A stretch of DNA of 64,000 nucleotides from WLMZ01 sp043753895 (GTDB lineage Bacteria > Actinomycetota > Acidimicrobiia > Acidimicrobiales > Ilumatobacteraceae), in assembly GCA_043753895.1 (NCBI GenBank), contig JAYUWK010000001.1, positions 86,704-150,703 of the forward strand, in the 5' to 3' direction. How positions within the stretch are numbered: position 1 is the first letter of the stretch; the number at the start of each line of letters is the position of its first letter. This document shows positions 23,657 to 32,668 of this stretch, one piece after another. A program made the position numbers and the translations under genes. The notes beneath the pieces are model-generated. The model made no database searches and was not told the origin of the DNA. It worked only from the letters and a program-made list of their open reading frames with translations.

Positions 23657-24130
23657 ATGGCAATCCACCAGTTCTCCCGCAATGCATACGACCGTATGCA
23701 GGCTGAGTTCGACGACCTCAGTACACGCGGCCGGTTCGCGGTCGCCGAGAAGATCGAGCGTGCCCGCGAGATGGGTGACCTCAAAGAGAACGGCGACTAT
23801 CACGCCGCCAAGGACGAGCAGGGTCACATGGAGGGTCGCATCCGCCAACTCGAGTACCTGCTCGAAAACGGTGAGGTCATCGACAGCGGCCCCGAGGGCG
23901 AGGTTCGCGTCGGCCAGAAGATCACCATCCTTTATGACGGCGGCTCTGACGACATGGCCGAGACCTACATCATCGGCCACGTCGAAGAGCGCATCGACGG
24001 GCTCGACATTGTGAGTCCCGGCTCGCCACTCGGCAGTGCGTTGCTCGGTTCCCCTGTCGGATCCTGGGTGCACTACGCCGCGCCGAACGGCGATCTCAAA
24101 GTGAAGATTCTCGCGTCGGGGCCGGCCTGA
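23657..24130 (+). CDS. greA: Transcription elongation factor GreA
   Basis: A 157-residue GreA/GreB-type factor that enters the RNA polymerase secondary channel and stimulates cleavage of backtracked RNA. The coiled coil (residues 8-75) carries the tip acidic pair in GDLKENGDYHAAKDEQGHME. The C-terminal FKBP-like domain (VRVGQKITILYDGG, then SPLGSALLGSPVGSWVHYAA) is complete. A 16-bp tandem repeat lies upstream. The hydrolase gene starts directly after its stop. Confidence 0.95.
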   Translation: MAIHQFSRNAYDRMQAEFDDLSTRGRFAVAEKIERAREMGDLKENGDYHAAKDEQGHMEGRIRQLEYLLENGEVIDSGPEGEVRVGQKITILYDGGSDDMAETYIIGHVEERIDGLDIVSPGSPLGSALLGSPVGSWVHYAAPNGDLKVKILASGPA

Positions 24131-25006
24131 GTGGCGCTGCGTGACGGCGGCGGAGTCCACGAGCCCCAACTCCCACCGGGACGTGAGGTCGAGCTCGAAG
24201 GGCGCGGCACCACATTCGTGCGCGAACTCGCCGGCCCCTCGCCGAGCGCGCCCACGATCATCTTGTTGCACGGCTGGACCGCAAGCGCCGACCTGAACTG
24301 GTTCACCAGTTACTACCCGTTGGGCGAGCATTTCCGTGTGGTGGCGCTCGATCACCGCGGGCACGGCGGCGGCATCCGCAGCCGCAAGGTGTTCAAGCTC
24401 AGCGATTGTGCCGACGACGCAGCGGCGCTGGCCGACGTGCTCGGCATCGAGCGGTTCATCCCGGTGGGTTACAGCATGGGCGGACCCATCGCGCAGCTGC
24501 TGTGGAAGCAGCACCGCGAGCGGGTCCTGGGTCTCGTGTTGTGCGCGACGGCAGGGTCGTTTGCTTCGAGCCGTGAGGAGAAGCTGTCCTTTGCCGGGCT
24601 GTCGGGTCTGGCCGCGCTGTCTCGGCTGGCACCCTCACAGGCGCGCCAATGGCTCACCGAGCAGATCTACCTGCAACGCAAGGCCGGCGAGTGGGAGCCG
24701 TGGGCGGTGGCACAAGCATCGCGTCACGAATGGCGGATGGTGCTCGAAGCTGGCCGTGCCATCGGTAACTTTTCGTCGCGGCCGTGGCTCAAAGATGTCG
24801 ACGTACCCACCTCGGTGCTCATCACCATGCGCGATCGCGTGGTGCCGGTGCGCCGACAGGTGCGTCTATTCGAGTCCATCACCGGTGCAGAGGCCTTCCG
24901 GGTCGATGGCGACCACGATGCCTGTATCGCCAACGCCGATCGATTTGTGCCCACGCTCATCCGCGCAGTGCACTCGGTCTGCGAGCGCGCCGAGTTGCTG
25001 TCATGA
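24131..25006 (+). CDS. Alpha/beta-hydrolase fold protein
   Basis: A 291-residue serine hydrolase. Visible: oxyanion region IILLHGWTASADLNWF near residue 45, nucleophile elbow GYSMGGPIAQ near 115, acid in ITMRDRVVPVRRQV near 235 and His in DGDHDACIANADRF. The substrate is unknown. GTG at 24131 abuts the greA stop, and its own stop overlaps the ATG of the UbiB-like gene (ATGA), so the three genes are probably one operon. Confidence 0.9.
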   Translation: MALRDGGGVHEPQLPPGREVELEGRGTTFVRELAGPSPSAPTIILLHGWTASADLNWFTSYYPLGEHFRVVALDHRGHGGGIRSRKVFKLSDCADDAAALADVLGIERFIPVGYSMGGPIAQLLWKQHRERVLGLVLCATAGSFASSREEKLSFAGLSGLAALSRLAPSQARQWLTEQIYLQRKAGEWEPWAVAQASRHEWRMVLEAGRAIGNFSSRPWLKDVDVPTSVLITMRDRVVPVRRQVRLFESITGAEAFRVDGDHDACIANADRFVPTLIRAVHSVCERAELLS

Positions 25007-26454
25007 CGACTCCCAAACCGACGCCCGACAAGCAAACCGGCAAAAAAACCGGCAAACACGCCATCACCAAGCGCGGGCGCACGGGGCGCAACACCCAACT
25101 TGCCGGGCTTGCAGTTCGAGTCGGTGCCACGTACGCAGCAACAACGGCGCGCAAGGTATTCGCGAGTACTGAGCGTCGTGTCGAGTTGGACCATGCCCGC
25201 GAGTTGAAGACCGCCGACCAGATCGCCGACCGGTTAGGACAGATGAAGGGCGCGATGATGAAGCTCGGCCAGATGGCCAGCTATCTCGACGAGGGCCTGC
25301 CCGAGCCACTGCGCCTCGCCCTCTCGCAGCTGCAGTCGAATGCGCCGCCGATGAGTGCCGAACTGGCGATTCAAGCGATCGAACGCGAGCTTGGCGCACC
25401 AATCAGCGAGTTGTTCGTCACCTTCGATCCTGAACCCATCGCTGCAGCCTCCATCGGCCAAGTACATCGCGCGATCATCATCGACCCCTCTACTCAGCTC
25501 GAGCGCGCTGTGGCCGTGAAAGTGCAGTATCCCGGCGTCGACGCTGCGATCAGCGCTGACTTGCGCAACACCGAACTCCTGGGCGCGATCTTGAAGCAGG
25601 GCTTTGGTGGTCTCGATCCCACCGAGATGGTCGAGGAGATCAAGACCCGACTCGTCGAGGAGCTCGATTACGAGCTCGAGGCGCGCAATCAGCGCGCCTT
25701 CCACGCGTTTTATCGCGATCACCCCTATATCAATATTCCTGAAGTCGTCGATCACCTGAGCAGCGCACGGGTGCTCACCACCGAACTTGTCGTGGGCTCC
25801 ACGTGGCAAGAACTGCTGACGTGGGATCAGCACGAGCGCGATCTCGCCAGCGAATGCATCTTCCGGTTCGTTTTCCGCAGCCTCTATCGGTTCCAAGCAT
25901 TCAACGGCGACCCACACCCCGGTAATTACCTGTTCCACGGCAACGGCCGCGTCACGTTCTTGGACTTCGGACTCGTGAAGCACTTCACCGCAGCCGAGTT
26001 GCACACATTCGAATCGATGGTGCAGGCAGCTGCAGTACATCACGACGACGCCGAGTTCCGGCGCATCATCGAAGACGCAGGCATGCTGCAACGCGACGCG
26101 CCAGTCGACACCGTGGTCGCTGGTCAGTACTTCTCGCACTTCTATCAGGCCGTGCGCGAGGACCGCGTCATGACTTGGACGCCGGAATACAGCTCACGCA
26201 TCGTGCGGCACACCTTCGATCGCACCAGCCCCATCTCGCAGTACGCCACCGTGCCCAAGGCGTTCGTGTTCATCCAACGCATCAATCTTGGTCTCTACGC
26301 GATCTTGGGCGAACTCGGTGCCACGGGCAACTATCGACGCATGTCGGAGGAACTCTGGCCAATGGTGAACGGGGCGCCGTCAACCCCGATGGGTCAGGCC
26401 GAGGCCGACTGGCTCGGGCGACGCGAGAACACCGATTCGGTGATACGTCCATAA
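25003..26454 (+). CDS. UbiB/ABC1/ADCK-family atypical kinase
   Basis: A 483-residue UbiB-family protein. The family KxGQ motif is clear (GAMMKLGQMASYLDEG near residue 85), followed by the Ala-rich loop AAASIGQVHRA replacing the P-loop, VAVKVQYPGV (ATP lysine), the Glu/Asp catalytic residues in NGDPHPGNYLFHGNGRVTFL and DFGLVKH. Members act as ATPases/kinases linked to quinone and lipid synthesis; the target is unknown. The ATG at 25003 overlaps the hydrolase stop. Its 3' end overlaps putA convergently by 61 bases. Confidence 0.93.
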   Translation: MTTPKPTPDKQTGKKTGKHAITKRGRTGRNTQLAGLAVRVGATYAATTARKVFASTERRVELDHARELKTADQIADRLGQMKGAMMKLGQMASYLDEGLPEPLRLALSQLQSNAPPMSAELAIQAIERELGAPISELFVTFDPEPIAAASIGQVHRAIIIDPSTQLERAVAVKVQYPGVDAAISADLRNTELLGAILKQGFGGLDPTEMVEEIKTRLVEELDYELEARNQRAFHAFYRDHPYINIPEVVDHLSSARVLTTELVVGSTWQELLTWDQHERDLASECIFRFVFRSLYRFQAFNGDPHPGNYLFHGNGRVTFLDFGLVKHFTAAELHTFESMVQAAAVHHDDAEFRRIIEDAGMLQRDAPVDTVVAGQYFSHFYQAVREDRVMTWTPEYSSRIVRHTFDRTSPISQYATVPKAFVFIQRINLGLYAILGELGATGNYRRMSEELWPMVNGAPSTPMGQAEADWLGRRENTDSVIRP

Positions 26455-29400
26455 CGGTGTGTGGTTTCGCTGATCGCCTGCTCCTTCAGCCAGTGGGCCA
26501 ATTCGATGCGACCATGGGCCGAGATCGGCGCATCGTCGAGCCCAATGCCCTGCTCTACGAGCCAGAGCCGCATCCCGTGACTCACCTCGACCAAGAACCG
26601 CAGGCGCTCGGCACCGATGTTCGTGAGCTGGCGACGGAGAACCTCTTCTGACTGAGTTGTTGCATCCGAAACAATGAGCCGCACCCCACACCGGGTGGCG
26701 GCGGCCTGCGCGATGTGCACGGACTGCGGTGGAGTGTTCGCATCGACACGAAGCACCACCGGACCGATCGGCCGATAGCGAAGCACGTTGTGCTCGCTGT
26801 GCAATGCGCTGGGGTCATGATTTACCGAGAACCAACGCTCCCACCACGTCGCGAACGATGTTGTTGCATCGGCTGCGTCACCACACGCCGACGCGTCCAC
26901 GTCGCAGAGCGACAACACGTAGCCGGGACCACCGGCTTTGGCGCCACAGCCGATCGAAGATTGCTTCCAACCGCCAAAGGGTTGACGCTGCACGACCGCG
27001 CCGGTGATGTGGCGGTTCACATACGCGTTTCCCACCTCGACCCGATCGAGCCAGATGCGCACTTCGGCTGGATCGAGCGAGTGGATACCCCCGGTGAGTC
27101 CATACGGCGTGGCGTTCTGCAGTTCGATCGCGTGCTCCAAGTCGTCGGCGCGCATTACGCCGAGCACCGGGCCGAAACACTCGGTCATGTGGAACCATGC
27201 CCCCGGGCGAACCCCCACCTTCACGCCGGGTGACCACAGCCGGGTCGCATCGCCTCCCATCGGGCGCGGCTGCACCAACCATTCCTCGCCGGCATCGAGC
27301 GCGTTGAGCGCACGCGCCAACGGACTGCTCGGTGCGTTGATGAGCGGGCCCATCCAGGTCGCGGGCTCATTCGGCCAGCCGACGCGCAGACTGCGCACCG
27401 CATCGGCGAGTCGTTGATGGAAGACCGGATCGTCGTAGACAGATGCCTCGACGATCGCCAGGCTCGCCGCCGAGCACTTCTGGCCAGCGTGGCCGAACGC
27501 CGATCGCACGAGATCGCGCAGCGCGGCGTCGATGTCGGCTGCGGCGGTGATGACGAGCGCGTTCTTGCCGCTGGTCTCGGCAAGCAGACGCATCTCTGGC
27601 TTCCAGCTCATGAACAGTTTCGCGGTGTCGTACGAACCGGTGAGCACCACCGTGTCGACGGCGCGATGGGTCACGAGGTGCCGGCCGACGTGATTGTCGT
27701 CGCAGGCAACGAACTGCAACAGATCGCGGGGCACACCCGCTTCCCACATCTGCAACGCGAGTGCCCACGCCGTGCGACGCGCCTCAGGTGCCGGCTTCAG
27801 CACAACGGCGTTACCTGCGGCCAACGCTGCGCACGCCCCGCCGGCAGCAATGGCATAGGGGAAGTTCCACGGGGCAACGACCAGCACCACGCCACGAGGC
27901 TCGACAGTGACTCCATCGGCACGGAGTTCGCCGATGAGCTGCGTGCCGACCGACCCGTAATAGCGAGCGAAGTCAATGGCCTCGCTGACCTCGGGATCGC
28001 CTTCGCGGATGGTCTTGCCTGCTTCATCGGCCATCACCGCGAGCGATTCGAAACGATGTGCCTCCATCGTTTTCCCGACTTTGGTGAGCAGCTCGCGGCG
28101 CTCGGTGAGCGCGACCGCCGCCCAGTCGCGGGCTGCGCGCTCGGCACGAGCCATGACCGAATCGACACCATCTTCGGTCTCGGTGAACGGCACCGGGGCC
28201 AGCGCCACATCGTCGGTCGTGAGCACGCGAGCACGAACAGCCGACACCGTGAAGTCGCTGTCGGAGGCGTTGGCGAAAGCATTCTCCACATCGCTCGCAG
28301 GATGCATCTCGCGGTGACTCCTCGTGTTGACTGCTCCCCGCGTCGCCACGCTCACACGGAACCGACGCTGCTGCTCATCGAACTCGGGTGTTCCGGGTTG
28401 CAGCGTGAACAGCGCGCGCAGGAAGTTCTCGGGCGAGGTGTTCTCGTCGAGGCGGCGCGACAGATATGCGATGCTCGAATCGACGTCGTCGGGTGCCACC
28501 ACTGGGGCATAGAGCAGCAGTCCGTGAGCTGCAGCGTTCACCGACCGCGCCTGTGCCGGGGCCATACCCTCGAGCATCTCCAGTTCGATCCGGCTCGGAT
28601 CGGTGAGACCGTCGCGCAGCACCAGCGCCCACGCAATGTCGAACAGGTTGTGGCTCGCCAGCCCCACCCGAACAGCGTCTGACCATTCGGGCCGCAGCGC
28701 AGATTCGAGCAGCGCCTTGTAGCTCGCATCGACGTCGGCCTTGCTCGCATACGGCGCTTGCCGCCAGCCATGGACCTCGGCATCGACGTGTTCCATCGCG
28801 AGATTCGCGCCCTTCACAAGACGAACCTTGATGCGCCCGCCGGCTCGGCGTTGACGAGCCGCTGCCCAGTCACCGAGATGGGCCAACGCGGCGTGCGAGT
28901 CGGGCAAGTATGCCTGCAACACGATGCCGGCATCGAGCGAACCGAACTCGGGATCGTCGAGCACCGCGGTGAAGGCCTCAACGGTGAGGGCGAGGTCCTT
29001 GAACTCCTCCATGTCGAGGTTCACGAAAGCTGCGGGCGTCTTGGCCATCGCATCGCGGTACAGCAGGCGCAAGCATTCACTGACGCGTTCCACGCTGTCG
29101 GCGAACGCGAGTGGATCCAGGTTCGCGCACAGCGCGGAGATCTTCACTGACACGTAGTTCACGTCGGGTCGGGCCAGGCACGCCCGTACTGCCGTGAGCC
29201 GGGCAGCCGCTTCGGCATCGGACAAAATGGCCTCGCCGAGCACGTTCACGTTCAGTCGCACGTGTTCCGCCGCGCGCATCTTCACGTGGTCGGCAAATGC
29301 AGGATCCTTCGACGACAACACCACGCCACGTGTTTCGTTGCGGATGCGTCGAGCAACCAACGGCATCAACAGTCGCGGCGCGTAGACGGCGAGTGAGGCG

Positions 29401-29711
29401 CCCACGCGCAGCATCACCGCATCGAGCGCGCCCAACGACGAGGGCACCCCCACTGCCCGCACGACATCGCGGAAACGGCGAGCCGCTCGGGCGGGATTGT
29501 GAATACGGAGCACCTCGTCGGTGAGCATCTGCACGAGCTCTCGCCCACGCTCGTCGTTGATCAGCCGACCGAGGCGCCGCAGTTGACGTTGCTCTGCCCG
29601 CGTCGAGATGCGATGCGACTCGGCCAACAGCCGTTCGGCCAGGGCCACTGCTCGATCGACGAGGATCGACTCGGATACATCAGATGGTACGACGCCTGGC
29701 ACGGTCTCCAT
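26394..29711 (-). CDS. putA: Bifunctional proline dehydrogenase / P5C dehydrogenase
   Basis: Oxidises proline to glutamate in two steps. The 1,105-residue protein has an FAD-dependent PRODH barrel (about residues 60-450; RIKVRLVKGANLAMEHV, VGLASHNLFDIAWAL) and an aldehyde dehydrogenase domain (about 510-970; VVAPWNFPYAIAAGG, VLTGSYDTAKLF, catalytic Cys in FGHAGQKCSAASLA). A short C-terminal ALDH-like extension follows. ATG at 29711 is chosen; an extension to 29762 would cover the promoter region. A divergent AraC-type regulator starts 74 bases away, with a direct repeat between them. Glutamate produced can feed the GDH at the left edge. Confidence 0.95.
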   Translation of the reverse strand: METVPGVVPSDVSESILVDRAVALAERLLAESHRISTRAEQRQLRRLGRLINDERGRELVQMLTDEVLRIHNPARAARRFRDVVRAVGVPSSLGALDAVMLRVGASLAVYAPRLLMPLVARRIRNETRGVVLSSKDPAFADHVKMRAAEHVRLNVNVLGEAILSDAEAAARLTAVRACLARPDVNYVSVKISALCANLDPLAFADSVERVSECLRLLYRDAMAKTPAAFVNLDMEEFKDLALTVEAFTAVLDDPEFGSLDAGIVLQAYLPDSHAALAHLGDWAAARQRRAGGRIKVRLVKGANLAMEHVDAEVHGWRQAPYASKADVDASYKALLESALRPEWSDAVRVGLASHNLFDIAWALVLRDGLTDPSRIELEMLEGMAPAQARSVNAAAHGLLLYAPVVAPDDVDSSIAYLSRRLDENTSPENFLRALFTLQPGTPEFDEQQRRFRVSVATRGAVNTRSHREMHPASDVENAFANASDSDFTVSAVRARVLTTDDVALAPVPFTETEDGVDSVMARAERAARDWAAVALTERRELLTKVGKTMEAHRFESLAVMADEAGKTIREGDPEVSEAIDFARYYGSVGTQLIGELRADGVTVEPRGVVLVVAPWNFPYAIAAGGACAALAAGNAVVLKPAPEARRTAWALALQMWEAGVPRDLLQFVACDDNHVGRHLVTHRAVDTVVLTGSYDTAKLFMSWKPEMRLLAETSGKNALVITAAADIDAALRDLVRSAFGHAGQKCSAASLAIVEASVYDDPVFHQRLADAVRSLRVGWPNEPATWMGPLINAPSSPLARALNALDAGEEWLVQPRPMGGDATRLWSPGVKVGVRPGAWFHMTECFGPVLGVMRADDLEHAIELQNATPYGLTGGIHSLDPAEVRIWLDRVEVGNAYVNRHITGAVVQRQPFGGWKQSSIGCGAKAGGPGYVLSLCDVDASACGDAADATTSFATWWERWFSVNHDPSALHSEHNVLRYRPIGPVVLRVDANTPPQSVHIAQAAATRCGVRLIVSDATTQSEEVLRRQLTNIGAERLRFLVEVSHGMRLWLVEQGIGLDDAPISAHGRIELAHWLKEQAISETTHRYGRITESVFSRRPSQSASA

Positions 29712-29735
29712 CCCACCAATAAACACCCACCGTCT

Positions 29736-29764
29736 TGCACCGATTCGACAGTTGATGTGCACCG
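29736..29764. promoter_or_regulatory. Direct repeat in the putA-araC intergenic region
   Basis: TGCACCG occurs at 29736-29742 and 29758-29764, 22 bases apart (two helical turns) in the same orientation. AraC-family proteins typically bind direct repeats with this spacing, so it is a good operator candidate. Confidence 0.5.
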
Positions 29765-29785
29765 TTCGTACCTGTTTCGGTCAAG

Positions 29786-30514
29786 ATGCACGCAATGACC
29801 GAGCCACCCAGCACCGTCACGGCGGCACTCACCGAACTGCTGACCGACGTGCCTCACGTGATGTTCTGCGTGAAAGATCTGGACGGTCGATACATCGCCG
29901 TGAACCAGGCGTTCGCCGATCGGGCCGGCCGAGCCACGGTGACCGACGTCGTCGGGCGTACGGCAGCGGAGTTGTTTCCGGCCGAACTGGCTGAGTCCTA
30001 CGAGCGCCAGGACGCGAGGGTGCTGTCAACCGGCCAGGCACTTCGTAATGAGTTGGAGCTCATCCTGCGCCCCGATGGTTCCATTGGTTGGTACGTGACG
30101 AGCAAGACCATATTGGGCCCGCCTATGGCACCCACGGGTATCGCAAGCGTGTCCGTAGACCTGCGTGCACCCGCCGACGCCGGCGGGGCCAATGCCAAAG
30201 TGGCGGCGGCAGTCACATTCGCCCGGGCACATTGCACTGAGCCGTTACCGGTGGCCGACCTCGCCACTGCGGCTGGTCTCAGCGTGACGCAATTCGAGCG
30301 CGCCATCAAACGCGCGCTCGGTCTGTCGGCCAAACAACTCATTTTGCGCCTCCGTCTCGAGGAGGCAATCCAACGGCTCCGCACGACCGATGCGCCGGTC
30401 GCACAGATCGCCCACGAGTGCGGCTACTACGACCAGAGTGCCTTCACACGACAGTTTCGCCGGGTGGTCGGAATGGGGCCGGGCGCGTACCGCAGTACCC
30501 ATCACCTCAGATAA
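29786..30514 (+). CDS. PAS-AraC family transcriptional regulator
   Basis: A 242-residue regulator with an N-terminal PAS domain (residues 15-125: VPHVMFCVKDLDGRYIAVNQ, ELILRPDGSIGWYVTSK) and a C-terminal AraC/XylS DNA-binding domain with two helix-turn-helix units (VADLATAAGLSVTQFERAIK; VAQIAHECGYYDQSAFTRQF). The PAS domain suggests small-ligand sensing. It is divergent from putA, so it probably controls proline use; this is inference from position. ATG at 29786 or 29795 could be used. Confidence 0.9.
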   Translation: MHAMTEPPSTVTAALTELLTDVPHVMFCVKDLDGRYIAVNQAFADRAGRATVTDVVGRTAAELFPAELAESYERQDARVLSTGQALRNELELILRPDGSIGWYVTSKTILGPPMAPTGIASVSVDLRAPADAGGANAKVAAAVTFARAHCTEPLPVADLATAAGLSVTQFERAIKRALGLSAKQLILRLRLEEAIQRLRTTDAPVAQIAHECGYYDQSAFTRQFRRVVGMGPGAYRSTHHLR

Positions 30515-30524
30515 CGTCGCCGCA

Positions 30525-31409
30525 ATGCGTCGCCTTCTCCCCGCCTCTGTCCTCTGTCTTGCCCTGCTTGCCGGGTGCGGCAGCGCCTCCAAGTCCTCAT
30601 CCGACTCCACTGGTTCCAGCGGCGCGAATGCGTCCTCCGCTGCCAAGCCGAAGGTCAAGATCCCGAGCAAGCTGCCGACCAAGCTCGTGATCACCGATCT
30701 CACCGTCGGAACCGGCGATGCGGCCAAGGCTGGTGACGATGTCGTCGTCAACTATGTCGGGGTGCGCTCGGCCGATGGCAAGGAGTTCGACAACAGCTAC
30801 GACAGGGGTCAACCATTCACGGTCACCCTCGGCGCCGGTGGCGTCATCAAGGGCTGGCAGGAGGGCCTGATCGGTATCAAGGCTGGCGGCCGCCGTCAGC
30901 TCGACATCCCGTCCGATCTTGCCTACGGCAACAATCCCCAGGGCAGCATCATCAAGCCCGGCGACTCGCTCACGTTCGTGATCGATGCTGTCTCAGTCAC
31001 GCCCGGTGTCACGGTGCCAACGGCGAACCCGGCCGATGAACCCAAGGTGAGCATTCCCACCAGCGTCGGCGCGACGAAAGTGACCACCACCGAGCTCATC
31101 ACCGGCACCGGCGACGAAGCGACTACCGGCTCCACTGCGTACGTGCAGATCAGCGCCTACCGTGGCGATACCGCAGCGCTGCTCCAGACCACCTGGACCG
31201 ATGGCAGAGCCGCCAAGATCCCGTTGACATCGTCCACCATCCCCGGACTGGTCGAGGGCATCACGGGTATGAAAGTTGGCGGTCGCCGCCTCATCATCGT
31301 GCCCTCCGAGAAAGGGTTCGGAAAGTCGGGCAACACCCAGAACTCGCTGCCCGAGGTGACCGATCTGGTCATGCTCGTCGACCTCGTTGCCGTGGGTGGC
31401 GCCAAGTAG
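30525..31409 (+). CDS. FKBP-type peptidyl-prolyl isomerase lipoprotein
   Basis: A 294-residue lipoprotein: signal peptide MRRLLPASVLCLALLAGC with the lipobox cysteine at 18, then a Ser/Ala-rich linker. The first FKBP domain (about residues 55-160) has GDDVVVNYVGVRSADGKEFD, FTVTLGAGGVIKGWQEGLIG and RRQLDIPSDLAYG. A second, more divergent FKBP-like domain (about 175-290) lacks some substrate-pocket aromatics. It likely helps fold exported proteins outside the membrane. ATG at 30525 is fixed by the signal peptide. Confidence 0.93.
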   Translation: MRRLLPASVLCLALLAGCGSASKSSSDSTGSSGANASSAAKPKVKIPSKLPTKLVITDLTVGTGDAAKAGDDVVVNYVGVRSADGKEFDNSYDRGQPFTVTLGAGGVIKGWQEGLIGIKAGGRRQLDIPSDLAYGNNPQGSIIKPGDSLTFVIDAVSVTPGVTVPTANPADEPKVSIPTSVGATKVTTTELITGTGDEATTGSTAYVQISAYRGDTAALLQTTWTDGRAAKIPLTSSTIPGLVEGITGMKVGGRRLIIVPSEKGFGKSGNTQNSLPEVTDLVMLVDLVAVGGAK

Positions 31410-31422
31410 GCACCAACCACGG

Positions 31423-31938
31423 TCACGACCTGCGCTGGCAACCTCGTGGCGATATAGGTGGCTCCCTCAAACGCGTCGGATCGCCGAACCACATCTCCTC
31501 CAGCGCATCCACCAGATCACCGACGCCACGTTCGGCTTGGGCAATGACGGACTCGGGGTCGTCCTCGAATCGGATCAGGCTGGCAACCCCCACATCGTCG
31601 ACAACGGCAACGGCACGCACGCGTCGACGAAGCGGATGACGACTGGCGCGATGGGTCATCGAGTCATCATCGCCCATCGGCGCAGCCCAACCGGCCGTCA
31701 CAACAGCGGCCGCATCGAACGAGCGCGCCACAACCCCCGATGCCCCGCTGATGAGTTCGTACACATCGCGTGAGTCATCGATGAAGCTGCAGCGTGCGGC
31801 CTGACCGGAATCGTGCGCGAGCCCCAACGGATCGTTGACCACCACGCCGTACAGACGGGCGGCAGCGAAATGAAAGCCAAGCGACATGTCAAGGCGACGC
31901 TCGAGCCAGAGGGCGATGTTCAATGTGGATTCATGCAC
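31423..31938 (-). CDS. Conserved hypothetical protein behind iclR
   Basis: A 171-residue soluble protein from GTG at 31938. It has a hydrophobic beta-rich start (LGFHFAAARLYGVVVNDPLG), a middle ARSFDAAAVVTAGWAAPMGD, then RRRVRAVAVVDDVGVASLIR and an acidic helix GVGDLVDALEEMW. Family not recognised. It begins 23 bases after the IclR stop on the same strand and probably shares its transcript. Confidence 0.65.
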   Translation of the reverse strand: MHESTLNIALWLERRLDMSLGFHFAAARLYGVVVNDPLGLAHDSGQAARCSFIDDSRDVYELISGASGVVARSFDAAAVVTAGWAAPMGDDDSMTHRASRHPLRRRVRAVAVVDDVGVASLIRFEDDPESVIAQAERGVGDLVDALEEMWFGDPTRLREPPISPRGCQRRS

Positions 31939-31961
31939 GCCGCACTGCGTGCCCGGCCGGT

Positions 31962-32630
31962 TCAGCCGTGGAAATCGCCGAGTACCTGCGACACGGCCGT
32001 GGCAGCATCGACTACGGCGTGACCGAACCGCTTGCCCGGCTGGCGGCTGAAGCGTTCGATCGGGCCACTGATGCTGACCGCAGCGACCACTGATCCGTCA
32101 CGGCCGAGGACCGGCGCCGACACCGACGCAACGCCCGGCTCGCGCTCTTCGACGCTCTCGACCCAAGCCACCTTGGCCCGGGCAGCCGTTGGCGCGACGA
32201 GGATTCGTCCGGCAGACCCGATGCCCAGCGGCAGACGGGCGCCTTCCGGCACGATCCATCGCAGCCCATGCGGCGATTGCAGCGACACGACACATCGGCG
32301 TTCGTCGCCCTCGCGTACGAACAGTTGAACGCTCTCGGCAGTGGAATCGCGCAGGGCCACCAACGCCGGTCGGGCCATCTCGCCGAGCGGGTACGAGTCA
32401 GCTGCGGCACGTCCCATCGCGATGAGTTCGAAGCCGAGGCAGAACCGCCCTGCGGCATCGCGCCGAACAAGACCGTGTTCTTCGAGTGCAACAGCCAAGC
32501 GATGGGCCGTCGCACGCGGCAGGGCCGTGGCAGCCTGGAGTTCGGCCAGGCTCAACGGCCCATGCGTACGCAGGGCGCGCAATACGCCCACCGCCTTGTC
32601 GAGGACCCCAACGCCAGATATGCTTTCCAT
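31962..32630 (-). CDS. IclR-family regulator of leucine genes (NdgR/LtbR type)
   Basis: A 222-residue IclR protein. The N-terminal winged helix (LDKAVGVLRALRTHGPLSLA, ALPRATAHRLAVALEEHGLV) binds DNA; the C-terminal GAF-like effector domain is visible from GEMARPALVALRDSTAESVQ to the end. It is divergent from leuCD with 38 bases between starts. In Streptomyces (NdgR) and Corynebacterium (LtbR) the orthologous IclR protein sits at this place and controls leuCD and leuB, so the same role is likely here. Confidence 0.9.
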   Translation of the reverse strand: MESISGVGVLDKAVGVLRALRTHGPLSLAELQAATALPRATAHRLAVALEEHGLVRRDAAGRFCLGFELIAMGRAAADSYPLGEMARPALVALRDSTAESVQLFVREGDERRCVVSLQSPHGLRWIVPEGARLPLGIGSAGRILVAPTAARAKVAWVESVEEREPGVASVSAPVLGRDGSVVAAVSISGPIERFSRQPGKRFGHAVVDAATAVSQVLGDFHG

Positions 32631-32645
32631 TCAACGAGAAGGCTA

Positions 32646-32660
32646 TCTCAGAAGGTGAGA
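32646..32660. promoter_or_regulatory. Candidate operator between iclR and leuC
   Basis: TCTCA-GAAGG-TGAGA, a perfect 5-bp inverted repeat in the 38-base gap between the divergent starts. A reasonable IclR binding site, but short. Confidence 0.4.
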
Positions 32661-32668
32661 CAAGAGCA

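Noticed and set aside
26394..26454. The 61-base convergent overlap of the UbiB-like gene and putA as an error
   Set aside because: Both C-termini look normal in length; convergent overlaps also occur at ligA and mnmA in this compact genome.
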